Assembly (NCBI GenBank): GCA_030431825.1
Contig: JAUIIJ010000017.1
Span: 1 to 64,000, forward strand
Source: Alphaproteobacteria bacterium
Lineage (GTDB): Bacteria > Pseudomonadota > Alphaproteobacteria > Rhodobacterales > Rhodobacteraceae
Direction: 5' to 3'
DNA: 64,000 bases
Position numbers and translations under genes: made by a program. The notes beneath the pieces are model-generated. The model searched no databases, was not told the DNA's origin, and worked only from the letters and a program-made list of their open reading frames with translations. Below, piece by piece: positions 36,168-44,353 of this stretch. Position 1 is the stretch's first letter. Every line of letters begins with the position of its first letter.

Positions 36168-36210
36168 GGCGGGGCGGTTACTCACCAAAACAGCCGTCCG
36201 GAGCCGGGGG

Positions 36211-37098
36211 ATGTCATCGGAACACAAACGCCTGAACCTCTCTGCCGCGCTGGCTTCGGTGTCGGTGGCATTGTGCCTGGTGATTCTCAAGCTCTGGGCG
36301 CTTGACCAGACACAGTCGCTGTCGGTGGCGGCATCGCTTGCCGACAGCGGTCTCGATCTTCTGGTTTCCGCGCTCGGCCTCGCCGCGGTGAGCTATGCGG
36401 CACTGCCGCCCGATCACGACCATGCCTTCGGGCATGGTTCGGCCGAGGACCTGTCCGCGCTTGGTCAGGGGGTGTTCCTGCTGGTCACGGCGCTTGCGCT
36501 TGCCACGGTCTCGATCGAGAGGCTGCTGACGCCGACCCCGGTCACGCTCGCCGCCGAAGGCGCGGGCATCGTCGTGATGGCGGTGTCCATCCTGCTGACC
36601 GGTGCACTGGTGCTGTGGCAGAGGCATGTTGCCCGGCGCACGGGCAACCGGGTGATCGCCGCGGATTCGTTGCATTATGTCAGTGATCTACTGCCCAATG
36701 TCGGGGCCATCGCCGCGCTCTGGATGTCGTCTCGCTATGGAATCAGTTCGCTGGACACGATTGTCGGTCTGCTTGCGGCCCTGGTTCTGTTCATCGGCGC
36801 GCTGCGCATCGGCATCGGCGCATGGCACGCCCTGATGGATCACCGCGCCGATCCCGACCTGATCGCAGGCATCGAGACGATCATCTCTGCACATCCGGGG
36901 ATCATGGGCTTTCACGACATGCGTACCCGCACCGCCGGGAGCCGTACGTTCGTGGACTTTCACATCGAACTGGACGGACAGCTTTCGCTAAACCAGGCCC
37001 ACGCAATCGGTGCCGAACTGCGCCGGAGAATCATCGACACATATCCGCAAACCGATATCCTGATCCACAAGGACCCCTACCCGGAGGGCGAGGCCTGA
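36211..37098 (+). CDS. cation diffusion facilitator (FieF-like metal exporter)
   Basis: 295 residues with six hydrophobic helices in the first 200. The metal-site pairs of CDF proteins are visible as DSGLDLLVS in helix 2 and DSLHYVSDLLPN in helix 5, with the His-rich loop DHDHAFGHGSAEDLSAL between. The C-terminal cytoplasmic domain has HDMRTRTAGSRTFVDFHIEL. The D-D/H-D pattern and the loop fit Fe/Zn exporters of the FieF type; the metal is not certain. Starts 43 bp after pepF. Confidence 0.93.
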   Translation: MSSEHKRLNLSAALASVSVALCLVILKLWALDQTQSLSVAASLADSGLDLLVSALGLAAVSYAALPPDHDHAFGHGSAEDLSALGQGVFLLVTALALATVSIERLLTPTPVTLAAEGAGIVVMAVSILLTGALVLWQRHVARRTGNRVIAADSLHYVSDLLPNVGAIAALWMSSRYGISSLDTIVGLLAALVLFIGALRIGIGAWHALMDHRADPDLIAGIETIISAHPGIMGFHDMRTRTAGSRTFVDFHIELDGQLSLNQAHAIGAELRRRIIDTYPQTDILIHKDPYPEGEA

Positions 37099-37171
37099 TC
37101 TGCGGAGTGGCAAACCTGCCCCCTGATCGGATACAAGTGGATTTAAAATCGCCGCAAAGATCAGACCTGAC

Positions 37172-37429
37172 ATGCCCAGCAAACCCGAATCCAACGTCAA
37201 GAGCACCGAGGACCGCGCCATGCGCGGCCGTCTGGCACGCGTGGTTGTCAGCATCCGCAGGCGGGTGCCGCCGGGTTTGCGCCTGGTGCTCGGTCTGCTG
37301 CTGATCCTCGGCGGGGTGTTCGGGTTCCTTCCGGTGCTGGGCTACTGGATGATCCCACTGGGCGTGATGGTGGCCGCGCTTGACATCAAACCGCTGCTGC
37401 GCTGGTTTCGTGGCGATCACAGGGGTTAG
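37172..37429 (+). CDS. small membrane protein of unknown function
   Basis: 85 residues. A basic N-terminal half (RGRLARVVVSIRRRVPPG) is followed by one or two hydrophobic helices (LVLGLLLILGGVFGFLPVLG and WMIPLGVMVAALDI). The ending LLRWFRGDHRG is basic, so termini probably stay in the cytoplasm. The pattern recalls small PGPGW-type membrane proteins. No function can be assigned. Lies 73 bp after the CDF gene on the same strand. Confidence 0.6.
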   Translation: MPSKPESNVKSTEDRAMRGRLARVVVSIRRRVPPGLRLVLGLLLILGGVFGFLPVLGYWMIPLGVMVAALDIKPLLRWFRGDHRG

Positions 37430-37485
37430 ATCGTTTCGCGCGCGACCGTCTTTCCCGCGACCGCCACGAGCGACGTCTTACCGGA

Positions 37486-37755
37486 TCATTTCAACTGGCT
37501 GTCCTTGCTGCCCCGCCGGTTGATCCCGCCCCGCGCCTTGTAGGCGCTGTCGCGTTCCTGCATGCAGTCGATGCACAGTTTTACACCGGGGATCGCCTTG
37601 CGTCGCGCCTCCGGGATCGGTTCGTCGCATTCCGCGCAATGGGTCAGGCTCTCGCCCTCCGGGGCGCGACGCGCCTTGAGGCGCGCCAGTTCATCGGAAA
37701 TCGAAGCCTCGATCTGCTCGCTCACCGCGCCATCGCGCGCCCATCCACCGGCCAT
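37486..37755 (-). CDS. DksA/TraR-family C4 zinc-finger protein
   Basis: 89 residues. The zinc site is CAECDEPIPEARRKAIPGVK followed by LCIDCMQERD, the C-X2-C-X17-C-X2-C spacing of DksA/TraR proteins. The N-terminal coiled-coil is short (about residues 12-30), as in small TraR-like proteins, and DksA's usual acidic tip is replaced by ISDELARLKARRAPEGE. It may act on RNA polymerase; its target is unknown. Convergent with the small membrane protein gene. Confidence 0.88.
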   Translation of the reverse strand: MAGGWARDGAVSEQIEASISDELARLKARRAPEGESLTHCAECDEPIPEARRKAIPGVKLCIDCMQERDSAYKARGGINRRGSKDSQLK

Positions 37756-37990
37756 CGCCTCTCTCCTTGCAGGTGCGGATATATGATGTCCGCGCCATTT
37801 CGACCACCCGGTCGGTCATCCTCCGCCGACCGTGCAATCCGCCAACTGGCACGGATCGACCCGCGCCCCGTGTAGCACACGATCCTAGCGCAAGGGCACC
37901 GATTCACCCACCCCCCTTTGCCGCAAAGTCACGATTGTCATTCTCCGATCACCGGCTAGGCTCGGCTGCAGGACAACCGCGGGAGGATTC

Positions 37991-39166
37991 ATGCGACGTT
38001 TCGGAAAATGGCTGGGGCGGTTCCTGCTGCTCCTTCTGGTACTGGTGGGCGCGTTCCTTGTCTTTGCACCCGGCTATATCGAGCGTGCGCGCAACGCGGT
38101 GGTGCCTCATGATCCCTACCCGGTCTCGGCGGCGGCGCAGGATCTGCATGACGACATGATCGTCGGAGACTGGCATGCCGATCCGCTGCTGTGGAATCGC
38201 GATCTCACCGAACGCGGAAGCTATGGTCAGGTCGATCTGCCCCGGCTGATCGAGGGCGGTGTCGCGCTGCAGGTATTTACCGCCGTCACCAAGAGCCCGG
38301 CGGGACAGAACTATGAACAAAATTCGGCAGAGGCTTTCGACAATATCACCCTGCTTGCCGTGGGGCAGCTCTGGCCGCCGCGCACGTGGCAAAGCCTGCT
38401 GCAACGGGCCGTCTACCAGGCGGAAAAGCTGCAGGGATTCGCCGACAAGGCCCCCGACAGCCTCAGGATCATCAAGAGCCGCGCCGATCTGGACGCGGTG
38501 CTTTCGGACCGCGCAAAGGGCGCAAGAACCGTGGGCGGCATTCTCGGGATCGAGGGCGCGCATCCGCTTGAAGGCAGGCTAGAGAATCTCGACACCCTCG
38601 AAGCCGCCGGGTATCGCCTCGTTGGGTTGCAACATTTCTTCGACAACGCGCTCGGCGGATCGCTGCACGGTCTGGGCAATCACGGGCTGACCGAATTTGG
38701 CCGGGCCGTGGTGAACGAGGTCGTGCAGCGCAACATGGTGCTCGACCTTGCCCATTCCAGCCCGCAGGTGGCCCGTGATGTGCTTGCCATGACCGAAATA
38801 CCGCTGGTCGTCAGCCACTCGGGCATTCACGGCCATTGCGCGACCAAGCGCAACTATCCGGACGATCTGATGCGGGACATCGCGGCGACCGGTGGTGTTA
38901 TCGGCATCGGATATTGGGCCGAGGTGGCCTGCGGCGACATCGCGCCGGACGGGGTGGCCCGCATGATCCGGGCGGCCATCGATACCGTGGGCGAAGACCA
39001 CGTCTCGCTGGGCTCGGATTTCGACGGATCGGTCGAAACGGCCTTTGACACATCGGAACTGCCCGCTCTCACCCAGGCGTTGCTGGACCAGGGCCTGACA
39101 GACGCGCAGATCCGCAAGGTCATGGGCGAAAACATGGTACGGGTTCTGCGCGCGCGGCTGAACTGA
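37991..39166 (+). CDS. membrane dipeptidase (peptidase family M19)
   Basis: 391 residues. An N-terminal hydrophobic anchor (about 10-30, FLLLLLVLVGAFLVFAP) places it on the outside of the inner membrane. Metal ligands of M19 are seen in VGDWHADPLLWNRD, the bridging Glu in GILGIEGAHPLEG, a His in VVSHSGIHGHC, and GSDFDGSVE near the end. The end QIRKVMGENMVRVLRARLN is standard for the family. SD GGGAGG at 37981-37986. It cleaves dipeptides in the periplasm, complementing the Dpp importer. Confidence 0.93.
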   Translation: MRRFGKWLGRFLLLLLVLVGAFLVFAPGYIERARNAVVPHDPYPVSAAAQDLHDDMIVGDWHADPLLWNRDLTERGSYGQVDLPRLIEGGVALQVFTAVTKSPAGQNYEQNSAEAFDNITLLAVGQLWPPRTWQSLLQRAVYQAEKLQGFADKAPDSLRIIKSRADLDAVLSDRAKGARTVGGILGIEGAHPLEGRLENLDTLEAAGYRLVGLQHFFDNALGGSLHGLGNHGLTEFGRAVVNEVVQRNMVLDLAHSSPQVARDVLAMTEIPLVVSHSGIHGHCATKRNYPDDLMRDIAATGGVIGIGYWAEVACGDIAPDGVARMIRAAIDTVGEDHVSLGSDFDGSVETAFDTSELPALTQALLDQGLTDAQIRKVMGENMVRVLRARLN

Positions 39167-39439
39167 ACAGGCGGGCGGTGTGACCGGCCCGGGCCGCCCT
39201 CCCGATCCGATACCGTGACGGTGCGGCCATCGGCGCAAACCCCGGGCTCCAACCCGGTATCTCCCGACATGCCGGCGCATGGCTCTGATGGTGTGCACCC
39301 CACAGATGGCGCACCCGGTATTTGCCTCACGCCGGGCCGCACACGCGGCAACCAGGTGCAAAGCGGCGCACCATGAATGCGGGTCCGTTTTGCCGACGCG
39401 CAACAAAAGACCTTGCGACCGGACATTTCGACCGGTATC
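39167..39439. other. gene-free stretch before the cobalamin riboswitch
   Basis: 273 bp between the dipeptidase gene and the riboswitch. It must contain the promoter of the btu operon. I see no convincing -35/-10 pair and no gene with a ribosome site; the longer antisense frames here are random. Confidence 0.5.
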
Positions 39440-39620
39440 GAGCACGGGTCGGTTTTCGCAAGGAATGAAAAGGGAATCCGCCGCCATCTGGCGAAACGGA
39501 ACTGCCCCCGCAACTGTAAGCGGCGAGTGAGCAGCGAGACATCCACTGTGGCTGGTGCCATGGGAAGGTCGCTGTCCACCATGACCCGCCAGTCAGGAGA
39601 CCTGCCGGCACATAACTGCA
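39440..39620 (+). promoter_or_regulatory. cobalamin (B12) riboswitch
   Basis: The conserved core is readable in order: AAAGGGAATCCG at about 39469-39480, then GGAACTGCCCCCGCAACTGTAAGC (two parts, 39498-39521), the paired CCACTGTGGCTGGTGCCATGGGAAGG region, and the B12 box AGTCAGGAGACCTGCC at 39591-39606. All the hallmark segments occur in the right order. It is followed by a GTCCGG hairpin and a ribosome site. It lies upstream of a BtuF/C/D-type transporter and should switch it off when B12 is plentiful. Confidence 0.95.
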
Positions 39621-39627
39621 ACGCGGC

Positions 39628-39649
39628 CCGGACGGGGTGTCCGGAGAGG
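39628..39649 (+). promoter_or_regulatory. riboswitch-linked hairpin abutting a Shine-Dalgarno site
   Basis: Perfect stem CCGGAC (39628-39633) / GTCCGG (39639-39644), loop GGGGT. The Shine-Dalgarno GGAGAGG (39643-39649) overlaps the last two bases of the stem and serves an ATG at 39656. This is a likely expression platform of the B12 riboswitch, acting on translation. Confidence 0.6.
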
Positions 39650-39655
39650 TGTCGA

Positions 39656-39814
39656 ATGAAGTCTTTTCCCGGATGGTCCCCTCGGATCATCACAGTCAGA
39701 ACGAGCCCGGTCGCCATATGTGCGGCTGATTTCGTCAGCGACGGGCACGACATGTCTTTCCTGTCTTCGGGCGCATCATCAACCGGAGACACTACATGTT
39801 CATCAAAACCCTGA
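39656..39814 (+). CDS. candidate 52-codon leader ORF overlapping the btuF start
   Basis: Short ORF starting ATG 39656 with a near-ideal GGAGAGG six bases upstream, ending 19 bp inside the btuF coding sequence in another frame. The product begins MKSFPGWSPRIITVRTS and shows no recognised domain or hydrophobic helix. Because the riboswitch hairpin touches its ribosome site rather than that of btuF (140 bp further on), it may be a leader peptide that couples B12 sensing to btuF translation. It could equally be chance. Confidence 0.4.
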   Translation: MKSFPGWSPRIITVRTSPVAICAADFVSDGHDMSFLSSGASSTGDTTCSSKP

Positions 39815-40806
39815 CCGCAGGGAGCCTGGCGGCGGCCTGCCTCGTCCTGCCCGCGCAGGCCGAGACCAACTACCCCCTGACGCTCGAGAATTGCGGCCTC
39901 GAGGTCACCTTTGATTCCGCCCCTGCCAGCGTCGTGTCGATCGGTCAGGCGGCCACCGAAATTCTCTACGCGCTCGGGCTTGGCGACAAGGTCACCGGAA
40001 CATCCGTCTGGTTCACCGACGTGCTGCCGGAATACGCGGAACTGAACGCCGGCATCGAACGTCTGGCCGATAACGATCCAAGCTTTGAAAGTGTCGTCGC
40101 CAAGCGCCCCGGCCTGGTTGCGGTGCAATATGAATGGCATGTCGGTCCGCAAGGCATTGTCGCCACGCGCGAACAATTCTCCGATCTCGGCATTCCGACC
40201 TACACGCTGCCCGCCGATTGCGTTGGCAAGGACAACTCGAAAGGGTCGGATGGCACGCGTCTGGAACTGTTCTCGATGGACACCGTCTATCAGGGCATCC
40301 TCGAACTCGCCCTGATTTTCGATGTCGGCGACCGGGGCGAGGCGCTCGTCGCCGACCTGCGCGCCCGCGAGGAATCGGCGATCGCAAAGGCCCGCGGCCT
40401 CGGGCTTGACGACGCCTCTGCGGTCTTCTGGTTCTCGTCTGCGGAAATGGACATTGATCCCTATGTCGCGGGCCAGGGCGGCGCGCCGGCCTATATGATG
40501 CAGGCGCTTGGGTTGTCCAATGTCATAGAGAGCAACGAGGAATGGCCAACCGTCAGCTGGGAAACCATCGCCCGCGCCGATCCCACCGTGATCGTGGCCG
40601 CCCGCATGGAGCGCCGCCGCTTCGAGGCCGATGACATCGGGAAAAAGCTGGAATTCCTGCGCAGCGATCCGGTCACCAGCCAGATGGAGGCGGTCAGGAA
40701 CGATCGCATCCTGATCCTGGATGCCCATGGCATGGACCCCTCGATCCGCAATATCGGCGCACTGGAAACCCTGGCCGACGCATTGGCCGAGTACGACCGG
40801 CAATGA
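39796..40806 (+). CDS. btuF: cobalamin-type ABC transporter substrate-binding protein (BtuF-like)
   Basis: 336 residues, periplasmic. The signal peptide is at residues 1-22 (LTAGSLAAACLVLPAQA). The FecB/BtuF clamp-type fold is shown by APASVVSIGQAATEILYALG, the pattern KRPGLVAVQYEW, and the closing ETIARADPTVIVAARM. SD GGAGA is 7 bp upstream of the ATG. Family members bind siderophores or cobalamin; the B12 riboswitch in front makes cobalamin or a cobinamide the most likely ligand. Overlaps the permease gene by 4 bp. Confidence 0.88.
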   Translation: MFIKTLTAGSLAAACLVLPAQAETNYPLTLENCGLEVTFDSAPASVVSIGQAATEILYALGLGDKVTGTSVWFTDVLPEYAELNAGIERLADNDPSFESVVAKRPGLVAVQYEWHVGPQGIVATREQFSDLGIPTYTLPADCVGKDNSKGSDGTRLELFSMDTVYQGILELALIFDVGDRGEALVADLRAREESAIAKARGLGLDDASAVFWFSSAEMDIDPYVAGQGGAPAYMMQALGLSNVIESNEEWPTVSWETIARADPTVIVAARMERRRFEADDIGKKLEFLRSDPVTSQMEAVRNDRILILDAHGMDPSIRNIGALETLADALAEYDRQ

Positions 40807-41843
40807 CCCATGCGGCCATTCCCGTGACACATGTCAAACCCGTTGCAATGTGGGGCGTGACGGGGGTGGCCGTTCTTTTTGGCGCGATCTTTGCCGGCGT
40901 GATGATCGGCGAGACACCGCTGCCGCCGCGCATGGTGCTGGCGGTTTTTGCCAACCGGCTCTGGGATGCGGGACATCTGGTCGATCCGATCGACGCGGGC
41001 ATCATCTGGAGTTACCGCCTGCCCCGCACGCTGGTGGCGGCGGCCTGTGGTGCCGGGCTTGCGCTCTCGGGCGTTGTCCTGCAAGCGCTGGTGCGCAACG
41101 CCCTCGCCGACCCGTACCTGCTCGGCGTGTCCGCAGGGGCCGGCACCGGGGCGGTCGCGGTGTCCATCCTCGGTCTGGGCGGCGGGCTCATCGGCATCTC
41201 CGCCGGGGCCTTTGGCGGTGCCGCGCTGGCCTTTCTGCTGGTTGCCGCGCTGGCGCGGGCGGCGGGCGGCGGCTCGGCACAGCTCATCCTCGCGGGCATT
41301 GCCGGTTCACAGCTTTTCAATGCTCTGACATCCTTCTTCATCGCCAAATCCGCCAATGCCGAACAGGCGCGCGGGATCATCTTCTGGCTGCTGGGCAATC
41401 TGTCGGGGGTACGCTGGCCGGATGTTTCGCTCGCCCTGCCGGCTGCCGCGATCGGCTTGCTCGCCTGTTTCTGGTTCGCCCGTGCCATGGATGCGTTTTC
41501 ATTCGGCACGTCATCTGCGGCCTCGCTCGGTATCGCGGTACGACCCGTGCAAGCCGTGTTGATCGGCGCGACCACCCTGATGACCGCCATCATGGTCAGC
41601 ATCGTCGGCTCCATCGGTTTTGTCGGCCTCGTCGTCCCGCACGCCATGCGCTTTATCGTCGGCCCCCGTCACGGTCGGCTGGTTCCGGCGTCGGCCCTGG
41701 CGGGTGCGGTGTTCCTGATCGCCGCAGATGTCGTTTCGCGCATCCTGATCCCCGGACAGGTCGTTCCCATCGGCGTTGTCACCGCACTTGTGGGCGCACC
41801 CGGTTTCGCGCTGATCCTGCTGCACAACCGGAGACGACCATGA
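40803..41843 (+). CDS. btuC: ABC transporter permease, FecCD family (BtuC-like)
   Basis: 346 residues, about ten membrane helices. FecCD/BtuC hallmarks are present: YRLPRTLVAAACGAGLALSG, VLQALVRNALADPYLLGVSA and the GFVGLVVPHAMRFIVGPRHG segment that contacts the ATPase. Starts in the ATGA overlap with btuF and ends in an ATGA overlap with the ATPase gene, so all are coupled. Cobalamin as the substrate is inferred from the riboswitch. Confidence 0.92.
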   Translation: MTHAAIPVTHVKPVAMWGVTGVAVLFGAIFAGVMIGETPLPPRMVLAVFANRLWDAGHLVDPIDAGIIWSYRLPRTLVAAACGAGLALSGVVLQALVRNALADPYLLGVSAGAGTGAVAVSILGLGGGLIGISAGAFGGAALAFLLVAALARAAGGGSAQLILAGIAGSQLFNALTSFFIAKSANAEQARGIIFWLLGNLSGVRWPDVSLALPAAAIGLLACFWFARAMDAFSFGTSSAASLGIAVRPVQAVLIGATTLMTAIMVSIVGSIGFVGLVVPHAMRFIVGPRHGRLVPASALAGAVFLIAADVVSRILIPGQVVPIGVVTALVGAPGFALILLHNRRRP

Positions 41844-42613
41844 GGCTGGCGGCGCGGGATCTGGGTTGGACGACCGGCGGCAAACGCATTGTGGACGGCG
41901 TATCGCTCGATATCGAACCCGGCGAGACGCTTGGCCTTGTCGGACCGAACGGATCGGGTAAATCGACGCTGATGCGGCTGCTTGCCGGACTGGCACCGCG
42001 TCCAAAGGGGACGGTGCAACTCGACGATGCGCCCATCGAAACCCTGACGCGGCGGCAGGTCGCGCAGCGCATCGCCTTTGTCGAGCAGATTGCCGACACG
42101 AGCGAGGCATTGCGCGTGCGCGATGCGGTCGAACTCGGCCGCACACCGTGGCTGTCGGCGCTGGCGCCATTCGGCGAGCAGGATACACAAATTGTCGATG
42201 ACGCGCTCGCCGCCGTCGACATGCTCGCAATGGCAGGGAACCGGTGGTCGACCCTCTCGGGCGGCGAGCGGCAGCGCGTTCACATTGCGCGTGCGCTGGC
42301 GCAACGTCCGCGTCTGCTGATGCTGGACGAGCCGACCAACCATCTCGATATCCATCATCAGCTGACCCTGCTGCGGCTGGTGTGCCGCCTGCCTGTCACT
42401 GTCGTCATGGCGTTGCACGACCTCAACCAGGCGATGTGCTGCGACCGGATCGGCGTGATGGACGGCGGGCGTCTTGTCGCCTGCGGACCGCCCGCCGAGG
42501 TCCTGACCCCGCAACGCCTCGCCATGATTTTCCGTGTGCAGGCAACACCGCTACATGATCCCTTTGACGAAACGACGCAGTTTCGGTTCCGATGCCTTGA
42601 GGACGACATATGA
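41840..42613 (+). CDS. btuD: ABC transporter ATP-binding protein (BtuD/FecE-like)
   Basis: 257 residues. Walker A GPNGSGKST near residue 36, signature LSGGERQRVHIARAL, Walker B LLMLDEPTNHLDI, and H-loop in MALHDLNQAM. The frame is open far upstream in antisense-like reading, but only the ATG at 41840 gives the domain start MRLAARDLGWTTGGKRI. Overlaps btuC and the pseudoazurin gene by 4 bp each. Powers the BtuFC-type importer. Confidence 0.92.
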   Translation: MRLAARDLGWTTGGKRIVDGVSLDIEPGETLGLVGPNGSGKSTLMRLLAGLAPRPKGTVQLDDAPIETLTRRQVAQRIAFVEQIADTSEALRVRDAVELGRTPWLSALAPFGEQDTQIVDDALAAVDMLAMAGNRWSTLSGGERQRVHIARALAQRPRLLMLDEPTNHLDIHHQLTLLRLVCRLPVTVVMALHDLNQAMCCDRIGVMDGGRLVACGPPAEVLTPQRLAMIFRVQATPLHDPFDETTQFRFRCLEDDI

Positions 42614-43026
42614 CCCTGCTTCACACCACCTTCGCACTCTGCATCTGTGCAACGTCCGCCCTCGCCGAAACCCACGAAGTGAAGATGTTCACGCGCTCGG
42701 AGCGCGGTCCGATGATATACGAGCCGGACTTCCTGGCTATCGCGCCGGGTGACAGCGTGCGCTTCGTACCGACACAGCCCAGTCACAACGCCGCGACCAT
42801 CGACGGGATGATTCCCCCGGCAGCCACGCCCTTCAAGAGCCAGATCAACGAGGATTTCACCGTCACACTGACCGAGCCGGGGCTCTACGGCATCAAGTGC
42901 AGCCCGCATTACGCCATGGGAATGGTCATGCTGATCGAGGTCGGTGGACAAACCGACAGGACCCTGCCCAACGATCTGCCCAACCGCGCCCGACAACGGT
43001 TCGAGACCATCCTCGGCACGCAATAA
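42610..43026 (+). CDS. pseudoazurin (type 1 blue copper protein)
   Basis: 138 residues. The signal peptide is residues 1-19 (ends ALA). The mature part EVKMFTRSERGPMIYEPDFL is the pseudoazurin opening. Type 1 copper ligands are His in PSHNA (about residue 58), and Cys-His-Met in GIKCSPHYAMGMV (about 97-106). It donates electrons to nitrite or nitrous oxide reductase in denitrifiers, none of which are in view. Its start ATGA overlaps the stop of the B12 transporter ATPase. It is followed by palindrome R4. Confidence 0.95.
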   Translation: MTLLHTTFALCICATSALAETHEVKMFTRSERGPMIYEPDFLAIAPGDSVRFVPTQPSHNAATIDGMIPPAATPFKSQINEDFTVTLTEPGLYGIKCSPHYAMGMVMLIEVGGQTDRTLPNDLPNRARQRFETILGTQ

Positions 43027-43027
43027 G

Positions 43028-43124
43028 GCGTTTCGCGATCAACTTGAAACATCTGGCATCACCACGCGCGTTGAAATCTCTGATTTCAGGCAGCGTCAGG
43101 TGATCCAGGTTTATCGCGAAATGC
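43028..43124 (+). repeat. 97-bp dispersed palindrome, copy R4 (full)
   Basis: Begins GCGTTTCGCGATCAACTTGA and ends ATCGCGAAATGC in the same orientation as R1, with the same centre TGAAATCTCTGATTTCA. It starts two bases after the pseudoazurin stop and lies between it and the convergent rpoH. Confidence 0.85.
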
Positions 43125-43147
43125 CAAAGGCGCGGCTTGCGTCGCGG

Positions 43148-43181
43148 AAAGAAAAGGCAGCGCCCCGTTCAGGACGCTGCC
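43148..43181 (-). terminator. intrinsic terminator of rpoH
   Basis: On the minus strand GGCAGCGTCC, a short loop and GGGGCGCTGCC form a 10-bp stem (one G-U), followed by TTTTCTTT. It begins about 30 bp after the rpoH stop codon. Confidence 0.88.
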
Positions 43182-43211
43182 AACTTTCACATGCACTATC
43201 GGGCAGACCGG

Positions 43212-44108
43212 TCAGGCCGTCGCCAGCATCCCCTTGTCGCGGGCGAGTTCACGCATTCGCTTTTGCAGTTTCTCGAATGCGCGCACCTCGATCTGGCGGA
43301 TGCGTTCGCGGCTCACGTCATACTGTCCGCTGAGGTCTTCCAGCGTCACCACCTGATCGGACAGGCGGCGCTGGGTCAGGATATCGCGCTCACGATCGTT
43401 CAGCACATCCATCGCCTGCGCCAGCAATTCACGCCGCGCTTCCAACTCGTCGCGCGCTTCGTAATCGCCCGCTTGGTCGGCGTCTTCATCCTCGAGCCAG
43501 TCCTGCCATTGCATGGTCCCCTCGCCTTCCGAGCCGACCGTGGCATTGAGAGAGGCATCGCCACCGGACATCCGCCGGTTCATGCTGATCACTTCGTCCT
43601 CGGTGACACCCAGATCGCTCGCGATCTGCCGGACATTGTCCGGATGCAGGTCGCCCTCTTCCAGCGCGCCGATCTTGGCTTTGGCCTTGCGCAGGTTGAA
43701 GAACAGCTTCTTCTGCGCCGAGGTCGTACCCAGCTTGACCAGCGACCACGAGCGCAGGATGTATTCCTGAATGCTCGCGCGGATCCACCACATGGCATAG
43801 GTCGCCAGCCGGAAACCTTTTTCCGGATCAAAGCGCTTGACCGCCTGCATCAGACCGACATTGGCTTCCGAAATCACCTCGGCCTGCGGCAGGCCATAGC
43901 CGCGATACCCCATGGCGATCTTAGCCGCCAGCCGCAAGTGGCTGGTGACCATCTTATGAGCGGCTTCGGTATCCTGCTCCTCGACCCATCGTTTTGCCAG
44001 CATGTATTCTTCTTCCGGCTCAAGCAGAGGGAACTTGCGGATTTCCTGCATATACCGGTTCAGACCGCCCTCGGGCGTCGGTGCCGGCAAATTTGCATAG
44101 TTGGCCAT
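43212..44108 (-). CDS. rpoH: RNA polymerase sigma-32 factor RpoH
   Basis: 298 residues. Heat-shock sigma factor. Region 2 is seen in LVTSHLRLAAKIAMGYRGYG-type segment and AEVISEANVGLMQAVKRFDP with ATYAMWWIRASIQEYILRSW. The RpoH box is AQKKLFFNLRKAKAKIG. Region 4 is YDVSRERIRQIEVRAFEKL. The ATG at 44108 is preceded by AAGGGACATC. The promoter upstream looks RpoH-dependent, so it may drive its own gene. Alphaproteobacteria often have more than one RpoH; only this one is in view. Confidence 0.95.
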   Translation of the reverse strand: MANYANLPAPTPEGGLNRYMQEIRKFPLLEPEEEYMLAKRWVEEQDTEAAHKMVTSHLRLAAKIAMGYRGYGLPQAEVISEANVGLMQAVKRFDPEKGFRLATYAMWWIRASIQEYILRSWSLVKLGTTSAQKKLFFNLRKAKAKIGALEEGDLHPDNVRQIASDLGVTEDEVISMNRRMSGGDASLNATVGSEGEGTMQWQDWLEDEDADQAGDYEARDELEARRELLAQAMDVLNDRERDILTQRRLSDQVVTLEDLSGQYDVSRERIRQIEVRAFEKLQKRMRELARDKGMLATA

Positions 44109-44142
44109 TCTGATGTCCCTTAATGTTTATCGTCTTAACATG

Positions 44143-44173
44143 AATATGGTGTGTCTGACGCACCATTCAAGTG
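44143..44173 (-). promoter_or_regulatory. RpoH-type promoter upstream of rpoH
   Basis: On the minus strand CACTTGAA (44173-44166) as -35, a 17-bp spacer, and CATATT (44148-44143) as -10. CTTGAA with a CyTAT-like -10 is the alphaproteobacterial sigma-32 pattern. The start of transcription would be at about 44136, leaving a 28-nt leader. Confidence 0.6.
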
Positions 44174-44353
44174 AGATCGCTAACACAATGCCCTGAAACA
44201 GCGGTCGGTTTGAGGGGAAAAAGAGTGCATTCACGCGCATGTGCAGTTCATGACAGCGCAATTGAAACAAATCGCGCAGAAGCAGCCGCAGAACGGGTCC
44301 GGGTCGTAAAGTCGCGGTCACATCCGGTAACAATACGTGACACGGGACGGCCG

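Noticed and set aside
34206-36290. 694-codon minus-strand ORF opposite pepF
   Set aside because: Antisense shadow of the PepF reading frame.
37431-37450. Fifth copy of the 97-bp palindrome
   Set aside because: Only GTTTCGCG matches; the arms and centre are absent.
38854-40830. 658-codon minus-strand ORF across the B12 riboswitch
   Set aside because: It runs antisense to the dipeptidase, the riboswitch and btuF; no domain.
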